A DNA stretch of 64,000 nucleotides from Cohnella pontilimi (GTDB lineage Bacteria; Bacillota; Bacilli; Paenibacillales; Paenibacillaceae), in NCBI RefSeq assembly GCF_005049045.1, contig NZ_SUPK01000004.1, forward strand, positions 1 through 64,000, given 5' to 3'. A program made the position numbers and the translations under genes. Every line of letters starts with the position of its first letter. Positions within the stretch are counted from its first letter, which is position 1. Below the pieces are notes generated by a model. That model saw only the letters and a list, made by a program, of their open reading frames with translations, was not told where the DNA came from and did no database searches. This document shows, in pieces, positions 1 through 8,555 of the stretch.

Positions 1-55
1 ATTTCTCAATGGCTTCGATTTTTTCAAATCCTGATATTTTTGCTTTATGGGACAT
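1..55 (-). CDS. Partial CDS off the left edge, possible transposase OrfA N-terminus
   Basis: An ATG at 55 (minus strand) opens a frame that is still open at the window edge, giving 18 residues starting MSHKAKISGF. An AGGTGGAG ribosome-binding site lies 8 nt upstream. The short basic/Glu-Lys start and the very close upstream inverted repeat resemble the 5' end of an IS3-type element, where orfA starts about 50-60 bp inside the terminal repeat. The family is inferred from layout only; 18 residues are too few to recognise a domain. Confidence 0.35.
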   Translation of the reverse strand, partial: MSHKAKISGFEKIEAIEK

Positions 56-60
56 AAAAA

Positions 61-117
61 TGCTCCACCTCGCAGTAAACAGTTTTATTATTTCAACTGT
101 CTACCGCAAGGGGAGCA
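61..117. repeat. Imperfect inverted repeat, possible IS end
   Basis: TGCTCC at 61-66 and GGAGCA at 112-117 bound an imperfect inverted repeat whose inner arms ACAGTT (79-84) and AACTGT (95-100) are perfect. It sits directly in front of the partial frame at 1-55 and could be a mobile-element end or a hairpin in its leader. No matching second end is inside the window. Confidence 0.4.
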
Positions 118-162
118 TATCAACATCGCGGCGATTTCGAGGTTTTTTCATGTGCTAAGCTA

Positions 163-1095
163 TTAGTCTTTCACATAATGCTTCAACATCTGGACGGCTT
201 CCGCATGCGGCGGCTTCCTCAAGTCGAGACCTTTCACCAATTGCCACGTTTCCTCGTGCACAACCGTTTCCCCGGACTCCACCTCGCGGTACTCGCCGAG
301 CGTCTCCATCTCTAGCATGGAGCTATTGGTGTACATTTCAAAAGAGACGCCGAAATCCGGATATTCGCCGCCCGGTACCGGACGGTAACGTTTAATGAAC
401 GTATCCCCGTGATTGCTGTAGGCCGCCCAGCCGGACTCGTTGTCAATGCCGATTTTGTAGGGAGTCGGCCCCTCGCCTTGATCGACGATAAGCTCTGATT
501 CGGTAAAAGTGATGCGCGGATCGTTCAGCCGGCTGTACGGCCACAAAATAAACCGCCGATTCGGCAGCAACCCGGTGTCCTTGCCGGCCATCGGCAGGAT
601 CGCACGGCCGCCAGCGCCCATTACGGACAGCGCCCATGGCGCAAAACGGATCGGCCAAGCGCCCTCGTTCGTCACCCGATGAATGACCGCAACATGCGGG
701 CCGGCATGATCGATGCGAATTTCGATTTCCTTCGTGACCTGATTCCATCTTTCTTTCGCGGCGCGAAGGACGATCCCGTTATCTCCGACCTTCTCCCATT
801 GTACCGGATCATTGTCCGGGTAGGTGGTGCGCGGGATCCGTTCCGGGCTCGTCCACAGACGGTGCCCCCCGTAATTTTTCCAGCTCCCTCCCCCTACCGG
901 GGCAAAAGCTTCGCCGCTTTGGACCATTTCTCCGTTTCGGTCCTCGAAAAATAAGTTGGAGCCGCCTTCGGAAGATAGATGAATAATTCGTGGACCGAAA
1001 TCCAAAGTGGCCAACAGTTCGATGCTGCCATTTCGGATGGAGACGCATTGCCCCCAGTGTTCATGGCGGATCGCTTCCCTTACGACTGCCGTCAT
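163..1095 (-). CDS. Galactose-mutarotase-like/DUF4380-type protein
   Basis: A 310-residue soluble protein, last gene of the galactose operon, 44 nt after galT. It looks like a beta-sandwich of the galactose mutarotase-like (DUF4380) kind: no signal peptide, many Gly/Trp/Tyr-rich beta strands, and conserved-looking segments such as GGHRLWTSPE near residue 80. I chose the ATG at 1095 because GAAAGGGG precedes it at good spacing; a start 10 codons further upstream lacks a site. By context it may interconvert galactose anomers or recognise a sugar, but no catalytic residue can be assigned by eye, so the enzymatic role is inference. Confidence 0.7.
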   Translation of the reverse strand: MTAVVREAIRHEHWGQCVSIRNGSIELLATLDFGPRIIHLSSEGGSNLFFEDRNGEMVQSGEAFAPVGGGSWKNYGGHRLWTSPERIPRTTYPDNDPVQWEKVGDNGIVLRAAKERWNQVTKEIEIRIDHAGPHVAVIHRVTNEGAWPIRFAPWALSVMGAGGRAILPMAGKDTGLLPNRRFILWPYSRLNDPRITFTESELIVDQGEGPTPYKIGIDNESGWAAYSNHGDTFIKRYRPVPGGEYPDFGVSFEMYTNSSMLEMETLGEYREVESGETVVHEETWQLVKGLDLRKPPHAEAVQMLKHYVKD

Positions 1096-1139
1096 TCGTA
1101 TTCCCCTTTCATGAAATAAAATCACGGTACCCTCTTGCT

Positions 1140-2714
1140 TTAGTCCGCCATCAACGACGATGTAACGAGAAACCGCTGGAACGCTTCCTGTCCTCGTTCA
1201 TCGGCCTTGAACACTCCGGAATCCCGAAGCACCGCGTAAAATTTATTCCCGACCTCATCCCGGACAATCGCTTCCGCTTCCGACAATCCGTTCGAAGTTC
1301 CGTAATTATCCACCAGCTCTTCGATCCAAGCCGAGTGTTTGTGCAATGGGTGATCTGGATTTGCCAACGTCGAGGAATCGTAAGGCTGCCTGCCGCTCAG
1401 CATAGCGGCGATAGACGCCGTTTCCTCCTGAAGACGGCCCGGCAATACCGCCAAGCCCATTACTTCAATCAGGCCGATATTTTCTTTTTTAATATGATGC
1501 AGTTCCTTGTGCGGATGAAAAATACCGTCCGGATGTTCGGAGCTTGTGCGGTTGTTGCGCAGGACGAGATCCATTTCATATTCGCCGTTATCCCGAAGCC
1601 GCGCGATCGGCGTAATCGTGTTGTGCGGCGTCTCCCCGGTGTAGGCCGCAATCTCGGCGTCAGGGTCGGAATATTCCCGCCAACGGGCTAATACATTCGC
1701 GGCAACACGAAGCACGGCGTGGCGGTCGGCCGACCGCAATCGAAGCACGGACATTGGCCATCGCACGATGCCCGCCCGTACGGACAATTCGCCGGCAACG
1801 GCAAACCATTCCGGCACAGCCGCTTTTTCCATCGGGAATGCGTGCCGGCCGGCCTGAAAATGGTCGTGATTCAAGATCGAACCGCCGACAATCGGCAAAT
1901 CTGCATTGGAGCCGACGAAATAATGAGGAAAATGCTCGACGAAATCGAGCAGGCGGGCGAACGTGGACGGCGAGATGCGCATCGGCACATGTTCGTCCCT
2001 CAATACGATGCTGTGTTCATTATAGTACACGTAAGGCGAATATTGGAAATACCACAGTTCATCCTGCAGCGTCACCGGTAAAACGCGTAAGTTTTGCCGG
2101 GCGGGATGGTCCGGACGACCGGCATAGCCTACGTTTTCCTTGCACAGCAAGCATTTCGGATAATGGGCCGGAGGCAGCGTTTTCAGCAGGGCGATCTCCC
2201 GCGGATCCTTTTCCGGCTTGGAAAGATTGATAGTGATCTCCAGCTCGCCGTCGGGAGTGGAATGACGCCAGTAGCCGTTTTTGCGGATGCGGTCCATGCG
2301 GATATAGTTCGAATCGATATTCAACCGATAAAACCAATCGGTCGCAGCCTCGAGCCCGTTGTACCGCGCCTGTTCGAGAAAGATTCTCTCCGTTTCGGAA
2401 GGCCGGGGCATGAGCAGCCCCATAATCCGGGCTTCGAGCAAATCGCGGGAAGTCGTCGTATCGTCTTGCAGCAGCCCGATTTGGACAGCCGCATCCAATA
2501 ACGGCTCCAGGAGCGGGACCGGACTGTCGGGCAACGGCTCTTCCACGTTCCAGTCCTGGTGGGCAGGCTCGTTTAAACGAAATAGATCCAGCAGCGCGTT
2601 TTGGGCATGCTCCCGGTCGAGAGGCTGCAACAAACCGCTCTTTAAGGCGAAAGCCACCAACCTTCCGATACTGTGGCTGATGGAAACCGGTGAAGCCTCA
2701 TTCCGTATGTTCAT
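1140..2714 (-). CDS. galT: Galactose-1-phosphate uridylyltransferase (class II)
   Basis: A 524-residue protein transferring UMP between UDP-glucose and galactose-1-phosphate, the middle step of the Leloir pathway in the cytosol. The length and layout fit the Gram-positive class II GalT family rather than the about 350-residue E. coli type. The active-site motif SILNHDHFQ (H283, H285) supplies the His-x-His that is uridylylated; a KCLLC pair (C188, C191) lies before it. It follows galE by 14 nt in the galK-galE-galT order, so the three are probably one transcript. Confidence 0.95.
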   Translation of the reverse strand: MNIRNEASPVSISHSIGRLVAFALKSGLLQPLDREHAQNALLDLFRLNEPAHQDWNVEEPLPDSPVPLLEPLLDAAVQIGLLQDDTTTSRDLLEARIMGLLMPRPSETERIFLEQARYNGLEAATDWFYRLNIDSNYIRMDRIRKNGYWRHSTPDGELEITINLSKPEKDPREIALLKTLPPAHYPKCLLCKENVGYAGRPDHPARQNLRVLPVTLQDELWYFQYSPYVYYNEHSIVLRDEHVPMRISPSTFARLLDFVEHFPHYFVGSNADLPIVGGSILNHDHFQAGRHAFPMEKAAVPEWFAVAGELSVRAGIVRWPMSVLRLRSADRHAVLRVAANVLARWREYSDPDAEIAAYTGETPHNTITPIARLRDNGEYEMDLVLRNNRTSSEHPDGIFHPHKELHHIKKENIGLIEVMGLAVLPGRLQEETASIAAMLSGRQPYDSSTLANPDHPLHKHSAWIEELVDNYGTSNGLSEAEAIVRDEVGNKFYAVLRDSGVFKADERGQEAFQRFLVTSSLMAD

Positions 2715-2728
2715 TGCGGCCCCCCCAT

Positions 2729-3715
2729 TCAGTTGTCGTATCCGTTCGGATGCCCGTTATGCCATCTCCAAGCGCTGGCGATAATGTCTTGCAACCGGCT
2801 GCGATAAGGATTCCAGCCGAGCTCCTGCCGCGCACGCTGCGAAGAAGCGACGAGAACCGCCGGATCACCGGCGCGCCGCGCCTCGATTCGAACCGGTATC
2901 TCACGGCCGGTTACTTCGCGGGCAATGTCGATGACTTGCTTCACGGAAAAACCTTGACCGTTCCCAAGGTTATATACGGCACTTTCTCCATTGCCGCGGA
3001 GCCGTTCCATCGCCAAAATGTGCGCGTCTGCCAAGTCGCTGACGTGAATATAATCCCTCACACAAGTCCCATCCTCGGTCGGATAGTCGTCTCCGAATAC
3101 GGCGATGAATTCGCGCTGGCCGAGTGCCGTTTGCAGGACGAGCGGGATCAGGTGGCTTTCCGGCCGGTGATCTTCCCCGATACGACCGCTCTCGTGCGCG
3201 CCCGCCGCGTTAAAGTAGCGCAGAGACACCGACCGGATCCCGTGGGCAACGTCGAACCAGCGGATCATTTTTTCCATCGCCAGCTTGGTCTCTCCATATA
3301 CGCTGGTCGGCTCGGTGCGGTCAAACTCGTCGATCGGCACGCGTTCCGGCTCTCCGTATGTCGCAGCCGTCGAAGAAAAAACGATGCGGGAAACGCCGGC
3401 TTTATTCATTTGCTCCAGCAGGCACAATGTGCCATATACGTTGTTGTGATAATACATTCCGGGCTTATACATGCTCTCCCCGACCAAGGAATTCGCTGCA
3501 AAATGGATGACGCCGTCGATCTCGTTTTCCGCAAACACTTGCGACAGGAAGGCTTCGTCCCGCAAATCCCCGACATATAACTTGCCGCCCAGCACTGCAT
3601 CGCGATGCCCTTGATACAGGTTATCCACGATGACGACCTGTTCGCCTTTCTCCAGCAGCGCGGCTACTGTATGAGAGCCGATATAGCCTGCGCCTCCTGT
3701 TACCAAAACCGCCAT
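2729..3715 (-). CDS. galE: UDP-glucose 4-epimerase
   Basis: A 328-residue short-chain dehydrogenase-type enzyme that interconverts UDP-galactose and UDP-glucose using tightly bound NAD. The Rossmann motif GGAGYIGS is at 7-14, the catalytic Ser/Thr lies in SSTAATYG (114-121), and the Tyr-x3-Lys pair is Y140/K144 in YGETK. Length is normal for the family. The ATG at 3715 lies 1 nt after the galK stop, so translation is likely coupled. Besides galactose breakdown it can supply UDP-galactose for cell-surface glycans. Confidence 0.97.
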   Translation of the reverse strand: MAVLVTGGAGYIGSHTVAALLEKGEQVVIVDNLYQGHRDAVLGGKLYVGDLRDEAFLSQVFAENEIDGVIHFAANSLVGESMYKPGMYYHNNVYGTLCLLEQMNKAGVSRIVFSSTAATYGEPERVPIDEFDRTEPTSVYGETKLAMEKMIRWFDVAHGIRSVSLRYFNAAGAHESGRIGEDHRPESHLIPLVLQTALGQREFIAVFGDDYPTEDGTCVRDYIHVSDLADAHILAMERLRGNGESAVYNLGNGQGFSVKQVIDIAREVTGREIPVRIEARRAGDPAVLVASSQRARQELGWNPYRSRLQDIIASAWRWHNGHPNGYDN

Positions 3716-3716
3716 T

Positions 3717-4898
3717 TTACGCTTCCCCCTTCAACTCGCGCACACCGTCGCCGATGTCGCAAACGTAAAAATCCGCGCGCAGGCCGGTCGCCGCTTCATA
3801 TTTGGATCCCACTTCCGACAGAAACCGTTCGACGGAATTTTGATGAACGAGCGAAATCGTGCAGCCACCGAAGCCCGCCCCGGTCATTCTGGAGCCGAGC
3901 ACACCCGGAACTGAGCGTGCGGCTTCTACCATTGCATCAAGCTCCGCACCCGTCACTTCGTAAAGATCCCGCAAAGAGTCGTGCGAAGCGTTCATGAGCA
4001 GCCCGAACTCGGCCAAGTCGCCACGTTTCAGAACATCCATGGACAACGCGACACGATGGATCTCCTCCGCTACATGGCGGGCACGTTTACGTACGGTCTC
4101 ATCTTGAATGAGATGCTCGTGGCCGCGGAATTGCTCGATCGAAAGCTGGCCGAGCAACTGCAGTTCCGGGAACGCCTTCCGCAGGTCGCGGACCGCCTGC
4201 TCACATTGCGAGCGGCGTTCGTTATACTTCGAATCCACAAGGCCGCGCCGTTTGTTGGTGTTGCCGATGACGAGCTTGAACTCGCCGGTGCGGAACGGAA
4301 CAAGCTCATACCGGAGCGTGTCGCAGTCCAGCAAAATCGCATGATCCTTTTTCCCGTTCGCCACCGCGAACTGATCCATAATGCCGCATTTCACGCCGAT
4401 AAATTCGTTTTCGGCGTGCTGGCACCACACAGCGATGTCGACCGGATCGGCCGGTTTGCCTTCCATCGACAAGAGGGCGAACGCGGTGACGACTTCGATG
4501 GAAGCCGAGGAGGACAAGCCTGCGCCGTTCGGGATTTCACCGTGATACAGCAAGTCATATCCCCGGCTAAGCTTGATTCCTCGCTGGTTCAACTCCCATA
4601 CGACTCCTTTGGGATAGTTGATCCAATCGTCTTCTTCGCGAAACGTCACGTTTTCGGTCGAAATTTCCCGGGAAATGGGAAAGTTTGTGGAGGCGAAACC
4701 CAATTTCCCGTCCTCCCTCGGACGAAGAAGCAGCGTAGTGCCGAACGTTAAAGCCGCCGGAAAAACGGAGCCGCCGTTATAATCCGTATGCTCCCCGATC
4801 AAATTTACCCGTCCTGGAGCCTCGTATACCGAAATCCCGGACTCTTCACCGCCGAAACGGTCTACAAATTTACGTTTTAATTCCGCAAGCAACGCCAT
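3717..4898 (-). CDS. galK: Galactokinase
   Basis: A 393-residue GHMP-family kinase phosphorylating galactose at C1 with ATP. The galactokinase signature GRVNLIGEHTDYNGG is at 29-43, the ATP loop PNGAGLSSSAS at 123-133, the catalytic Asp is D175 in GIMDQFA, and the C-terminal GAGFGGC motif is present. It is the first gene of the operon; AAGGTGG lies just upstream of the start. Length and motifs are complete, so it should be active. It is divergent from an AraC regulator at 5068, the natural candidate regulator. Confidence 0.97.
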   Translation of the reverse strand: MALLAELKRKFVDRFGGEESGISVYEAPGRVNLIGEHTDYNGGSVFPAALTFGTTLLLRPREDGKLGFASTNFPISREISTENVTFREEDDWINYPKGVVWELNQRGIKLSRGYDLLYHGEIPNGAGLSSSASIEVVTAFALLSMEGKPADPVDIAVWCQHAENEFIGVKCGIMDQFAVANGKKDHAILLDCDTLRYELVPFRTGEFKLVIGNTNKRRGLVDSKYNERRSQCEQAVRDLRKAFPELQLLGQLSIEQFRGHEHLIQDETVRKRARHVAEEIHRVALSMDVLKRGDLAEFGLLMNASHDSLRDLYEVTGAELDAMVEAARSVPGVLGSRMTGAGFGGCTISLVHQNSVERFLSEVGSKYEAATGLRADFYVCDIGDGVRELKGEA

Positions 4899-4940
4899 AT
4901 TAACGCCACCTTTTTTTCGATAATTGCTTTTTGTAATCTC

Positions 4941-4968
4941 AGTATAACGGATGCCGGATGTTTGGAAA
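4941..4968 (-). promoter_or_regulatory. Probable sigma-A promoter of galK-galE-galT
   Basis: On the minus strand TTTCCA (4963-4968) and a good -10 TATACT (4941-4946) are separated by 16 nt, about 40 nt before the galK start. The -35 is weak, as is usual for an activator-dependent promoter; the divergent AraC protein is the obvious activator candidate. Confidence 0.5.
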
Positions 4969-5067
4969 AATGGCGGGATGTGCGGTTCATATGGAGAAAT
5001 GTGACTTTTGAGAAGAGACTTGACGTGTTGGCGTGTTACAATAGGAGGAGTGAAAGGAGGAACGGAC

Positions 5068-5931
5068 GTGGCGAAAAACCCTACCTATCATGTCGCTTCC
5101 AACCCCGTCAGCGTGGAGCCCGGCGAGTTAACCGTACTGTTCGCGGGGGAAAGCCAAACGAAGCCGAATCACCGCGTCGGGCCGAAAGTCGTCGATTATT
5201 TTTTGCTGCATCATGTGATTTCCGGGAAAGGTACGTTCCAATTGGGAGATATTCAAGCAGAGTTGGGGGCCGGAGACAGCTTCCTGATTCTGCCGGAGGA
5301 GCTATTCCGGTATGTCTCCGACGAACAGGACCCGTGGCGGTACCGCTGGGTGGCGTTCGCGGGGTCGCGGGCCGCCGCTTTGGTCGAAGCAGCGGGTTTG
5401 GGCGCTGCGCGGCCGGTCGCGAATACAGGTACAAGCCGCATTCCGGGAGAACGGTGCCGGAGCATTTTCGAGGCATTTCGCGAGAGGAAAGTTTCTGCCT
5501 CCATGGAGGCTTCCGGACATTTGCACTTGCTGCTTGCCGTCCTGCAGGAAGCGGCAGCCGGAGACACGGCGGCGCCGCTGCGGCCGGACACGCACAGCGA
5601 AGAGCTGGTGCGGCAGATTGCCGGGTACCTTTCCTCGCAGTACGCGGAGCCGGTGACGATCGAGGGGATGGCGGAGGCGCTTGGTTACAATCGGGCTTAT
5701 TTGTCGAGGTTGTTCAAGCAACATACGGGTTTGACCCCGGCGACATTCTTGGCAAAGCTGCGCGTCGATCAGGGCCGGCGCCTGCTGCGTGAGAGACCGG
5801 AGCTTACAGTGGAGCAAATCGCCTCGTCGGCGGGATTTGTAGACGCTCTGTATTTCTCCAAGCAGTTTCGCCGCTGGTACGGCCAATCGCCCACCGAATA
5901 CCGTGCCTCGGTCGGGCGCAAGGGGAAGTAA
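5068..5931 (+). CDS. AraC-family transcriptional regulator
   Basis: A 287-residue regulator. The N-terminal ~150 residues form a cupin-like sugar-sensing half; the C-terminal ~100 residues carry two helix-turn-helix units of the AraC type, with IEGMAEALGYNRAYLSRLFK as the first and the ending SAGFVDALYFSKQFRRWYG typical of the second. I chose the GTG at 5068 because AAAGGAGG ends 7 nt before it; upstream ATGs have no site. Divergent from galK, it most likely activates the galactose operon when sugar is bound. The sugar specificity is inferred from position only. Confidence 0.9.
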   Translation: MAKNPTYHVASNPVSVEPGELTVLFAGESQTKPNHRVGPKVVDYFLLHHVISGKGTFQLGDIQAELGAGDSFLILPEELFRYVSDEQDPWRYRWVAFAGSRAAALVEAAGLGAARPVANTGTSRIPGERCRSIFEAFRERKVSASMEASGHLHLLLAVLQEAAAGDTAAPLRPDTHSEELVRQIAGYLSSQYAEPVTIEGMAEALGYNRAYLSRLFKQHTGLTPATFLAKLRVDQGRRLLRERPELTVEQIASSAGFVDALYFSKQFRRWYGQSPTEYRASVGRKGK

Positions 5932-6132
5932 GGGCAAAGGTAGTTTGGATCGTGCGGCAGTCTTACTGCGGTTCGGCGGCGGTCGTAACTTGGAGCAGCA
6001 CAGCCCAAGCGAAGGCGCAAGAACTTTGAAGTTACTCTTCGTTCTCTGCCACGCTTCACGGTGTACTGCTCCTTGTATATTCCGTCAAAAGTAACATTTC
6101 TCTTGGCAAGGGTTAAAGCCGATGGCATCAGC

Positions 6133-7182
6133 CTAAAATACGATCTCCCAGCGGCCTGCGATATCACCGGCGTCGTTGCGGTATTCCGCCGGGAAACGGG
6201 CACGCAAGCCCGCGAGCGTGTCGGCGGACACACCGCCCAACCGCTCGAGCAGCGCGATCACCACATGCGGCCACGCCCCTTCCGTTCCGTCCGCGACGTG
6301 GATCGCGATGCCGAGCCGCTCGCGGCGGAGGCCGATGGTGAACAGCCCTTGCGCTCCGCTCTTGGCGACCACGTTCGGGTCGGCAAGCAGCATGCTGGCC
6401 AATCGGCCGGGGCCTTCGACCAGCTCGGGGTGGCGGTTCATCGCGGCCGCAACGCGCGATGCCGCCTCTGCCGCCCTCTCATCCGCTGCCGCGTCCGGGC
6501 ACGCCAGCCGCGCGTACGATAGCGCGATGCGCTCCAGCGGCATCGCCGCCACCGGCAGCCCGCAGCCGTCCCGGCCCAGCTCGAAATCATGCTCCGTCGC
6601 TCCGGCCCATTCCCGTACGCGGCGGGCAATTTCCCGCTGTGCCGGATGCTCCGGCTCGGCGTAACCTTCCAGCGGCCAGCCTTCCAGCTTGCTCCACGCC
6701 AGCATGCCCAAATGCTTGCCCGCACACGTATGATACAGCTTCCGCGGTTCGCCGCCCGCAGCCGCCCAAGCCTCTCTCGCTTCCGAAGATACCGGCTTCC
6801 CCGCTCGGAAAACGAACGCCTCTTCGGGAATGCCCGCTCGATCCAGCATCTCCTGCAGCGCAGCCACCTGATCCGCATACCCCCGCTGGGACGCGGCCAT
6901 CAACGCCAAATGACGGTCGTCCCACCCGAACGCCTCGGCCGTTCCCGCCATGAGCGGAGCGATGGCCTGGATCGGCTTGGCCGTGGACCGCACGAACGTG
7001 AGCGCCGTAACATCGCCGTACGAGGCCACAGCTACACCACCATCCGCAGAAACGACACTGATACGTCCGCGGTGAACATTTTCCGGCACTCCCGCCCTTG
7101 TCGTCACGACCAAATCCAGATCTGCCGGCATGGACGGATTTCCATCATGACGCGCTTGTACATGCTGCTGAATGCTTCCCAT
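6133..7182 (-). CDS. L-asparaginase II family (ReAV-type) hydrolase
   Basis: A 349-residue member of the Asparaginase_II family, unrelated to E. coli AnsA/B. It would hydrolyse L-asparagine to aspartate and ammonia in the cytosol. The Ser-Lys pair S66/K69 (RSTAKP), the metal-type cluster C153/K156 (HTCAGKH) and C207 (GRDGCGLP), and K274 (KSGAQG) reproduce the residue spacing I recall for the Rhizobium etli enzyme (S48, K51, C135, K138, C189, K263). GAGGTG precedes the ATG. It is transcribed alone, with about 200 bp of unremarkable sequence (5932-6132) between it and the convergent AraC gene. Confidence 0.88.
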   Translation of the reverse strand: MGSIQQHVQARHDGNPSMPADLDLVVTTRAGVPENVHRGRISVVSADGGVAVASYGDVTALTFVRSTAKPIQAIAPLMAGTAEAFGWDDRHLALMAASQRGYADQVAALQEMLDRAGIPEEAFVFRAGKPVSSEAREAWAAAGGEPRKLYHTCAGKHLGMLAWSKLEGWPLEGYAEPEHPAQREIARRVREWAGATEHDFELGRDGCGLPVAAMPLERIALSYARLACPDAAADERAAEAASRVAAAMNRHPELVEGPGRLASMLLADPNVVAKSGAQGLFTIGLRRERLGIAIHVADGTEGAWPHVVIALLERLGGVSADTLAGLRARFPAEYRNDAGDIAGRWEIVF

Positions 7183-7392
7183 TCTGACACCTCGAGATCA
7201 GCCGACCGGCTGGAATCTGACCTTATTCTTTATAAAATATGCACGAAAAATCCCGACGCCGCAACGCCGCCTGAGCCGCCGATGATGGCGTTTCCATGCA
7301 AAAAATCGATAGCTGCCATGTAAAACGTTGGATAACTCCCCCGATTCGCTTGGTGTTACGATGAAGCCAACAAAAGCCAGGGGGCGAAAAAA

Positions 7393-7569
7393 ATGTTGAT
7401 CCATGACTATGCGGCTCTTAAAATATGGGAAAACGAAACTTCAGAACGGGAACGGGAATGGATGCGCGATCTGGGGAAAAAAGCTGCCCTTACCGCAGCG
7501 GAACTCAGTCAATTCGCTGTAGGTGCTGTCGCGGCCTTGCTTTCCTTTGTTCTTCCGTTCCATCAGTGA
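7393..7569 (+). CDS. Small 58-residue protein of unknown function
   Basis: An ATG at 7393 with a GGGGG-rich ribosome-binding site opens a 58-codon frame ending in TGA at 7567, 17 nt before the LysR gene. The N-terminal half is charged (SEREREWMRDLGKK) and the last ~25 residues are hydrophobic (FAVGAVAALLSFVLPFH), so it may be an amphipathic or single-pass membrane peptide. I do not recognise the family. It probably shares a transcript with the LysR regulator. The charged-then-hydrophobic layout and correct spacing support a real gene. Confidence 0.6.
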   Translation: MLIHDYAALKIWENETSEREREWMRDLGKKAALTAAELSQFAVGAVAALLSFVLPFHQ

Positions 7570-7586
7570 GAAGGCGGTGACACCGG

Positions 7587-8480
7587 TTGGACTTGATTTA
7601 TCTTCGATCCTTCATAGAAGTTGCGCGCTGCCAAAGCTTTACGAAAGCCGCGGAAAACCTGGGGTACGTACAGTCCAGCGTCACGACGCACATCCAAAAG
7701 CTCGAAAACGAGTATGGCGTCGTTTTGTTCGAAAGGTTCGGCAGGTCGATGCGACTTACTTCGGCGGGCGAGCAGCTGTTGGAAACGTTCGAACGGATTC
7801 TCGCCCTGTACGACGATTCCAAAAACTTGGTGTCTCGGCAAGTAAAGGGAAACCTTCAGATCGGCACCATCGAGTCTCTCATCGCCTTTTTCCTGCCGCC
7901 CGTGTTTCACCGGTTCAGAAAATCTTTCCCGCACATCACGATGCAAGTCCGGCCGCTTGTGGACGGTGAAAGCGTGCAAGGCGTGCGCTCCGGACAGCTG
8001 GATCTGGGCATCATCCTTGACCGTCCCATTGTGGCCGATGACGTGGAAAGCGTGATCATCCGGCAGGAACCGTTGGTGCTGGTCGCCGAACCCCGCCACC
8101 CGCTTCGCCATGAGAAATCGATCGATATCCAAGATTTATCGGGCGTCTCTTACATTGCCACGGAAACGAGATGCACTTATCGAGCTGCCTTTGAGCAGCT
8201 CTTCGAGCGCTGCGGAGTTCCCTACCACATCCATCATGAGTTCGGCAGCCTTGAAGCGATCAAGCAGTGTGTGTCGTTGGGCCTCGGCATCGGGCTGATC
8301 CCGAAAATATCGGTGACCCGCGATTTGGAAGAAGGGAGATTGATCGTGCTGCCATTTTCCCACCCGGACATTACGTTTTATACCCAAGTCATCTACCACA
8401 AGAAAAAGTGGCTCGACCCCGCGATCCGGCAGTTGATTGATCTGCTGATGGAAGAGAAAGGCGTGTCGGAGTCGGCATAA
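7587..8480 (+). CDS. LysR-family transcriptional regulator
   Basis: A 297-residue regulator with a winged helix-turn-helix at 1-60 (FTKAAENLGYVQSSVTTHIQ is the DNA-reading part) followed by the two-lobed periplasmic-binding-type effector domain to about residue 290. The start is a TTG at 7587 preceded by AAGGCGG at normal spacing; starting at the TTG gives the conserved MDLIYLRSFIEVA opening. It ends at a bidirectional terminator. No divergent target gene is adjacent, so its regulon is unclear; the small gene just upstream is the only close candidate. Confidence 0.92.
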   Translation: MDLIYLRSFIEVARCQSFTKAAENLGYVQSSVTTHIQKLENEYGVVLFERFGRSMRLTSAGEQLLETFERILALYDDSKNLVSRQVKGNLQIGTIESLIAFFLPPVFHRFRKSFPHITMQVRPLVDGESVQGVRSGQLDLGIILDRPIVADDVESVIIRQEPLVLVAEPRHPLRHEKSIDIQDLSGVSYIATETRCTYRAAFEQLFERCGVPYHIHHEFGSLEAIKQCVSLGLGIGLIPKISVTRDLEEGRLIVLPFSHPDITFYTQVIYHKKKWLDPAIRQLIDLLMEEKGVSESA

Positions 8481-8500
8481 GCGCAAAACGGCGAAAAAAA

Positions 8501-8537
8501 GGCAGTTCCTCCGTCAACCGCCCGACGGGGAACTGCC
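8501..8537. terminator. Bidirectional rho-independent terminator
   Basis: GGCAGTTCC (8501-8509) pairs with GGAACTGCC (8529-8537), extended by CCGTC/GACGG. A seven-A run on the left and a T-rich right side let it serve both the LysR gene and the convergent glycosyltransferase. Confidence 0.85.
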
Positions 8538-8555
8538 CTTTCTCTTTCCGCTAGA

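Noticed and set aside
5020-5042. Sigma-A promoter for the AraC gene (TTGACG and TACAAT)
   Set aside because: The boxes are only 11 nt apart, too close for a normal promoter.
4962-5792. 276-codon plus-strand frame overlapping the AraC gene
   Set aside because: It is the same region read in another frame; the AraC helix-turn-helix motifs are in the frame starting at 5068.
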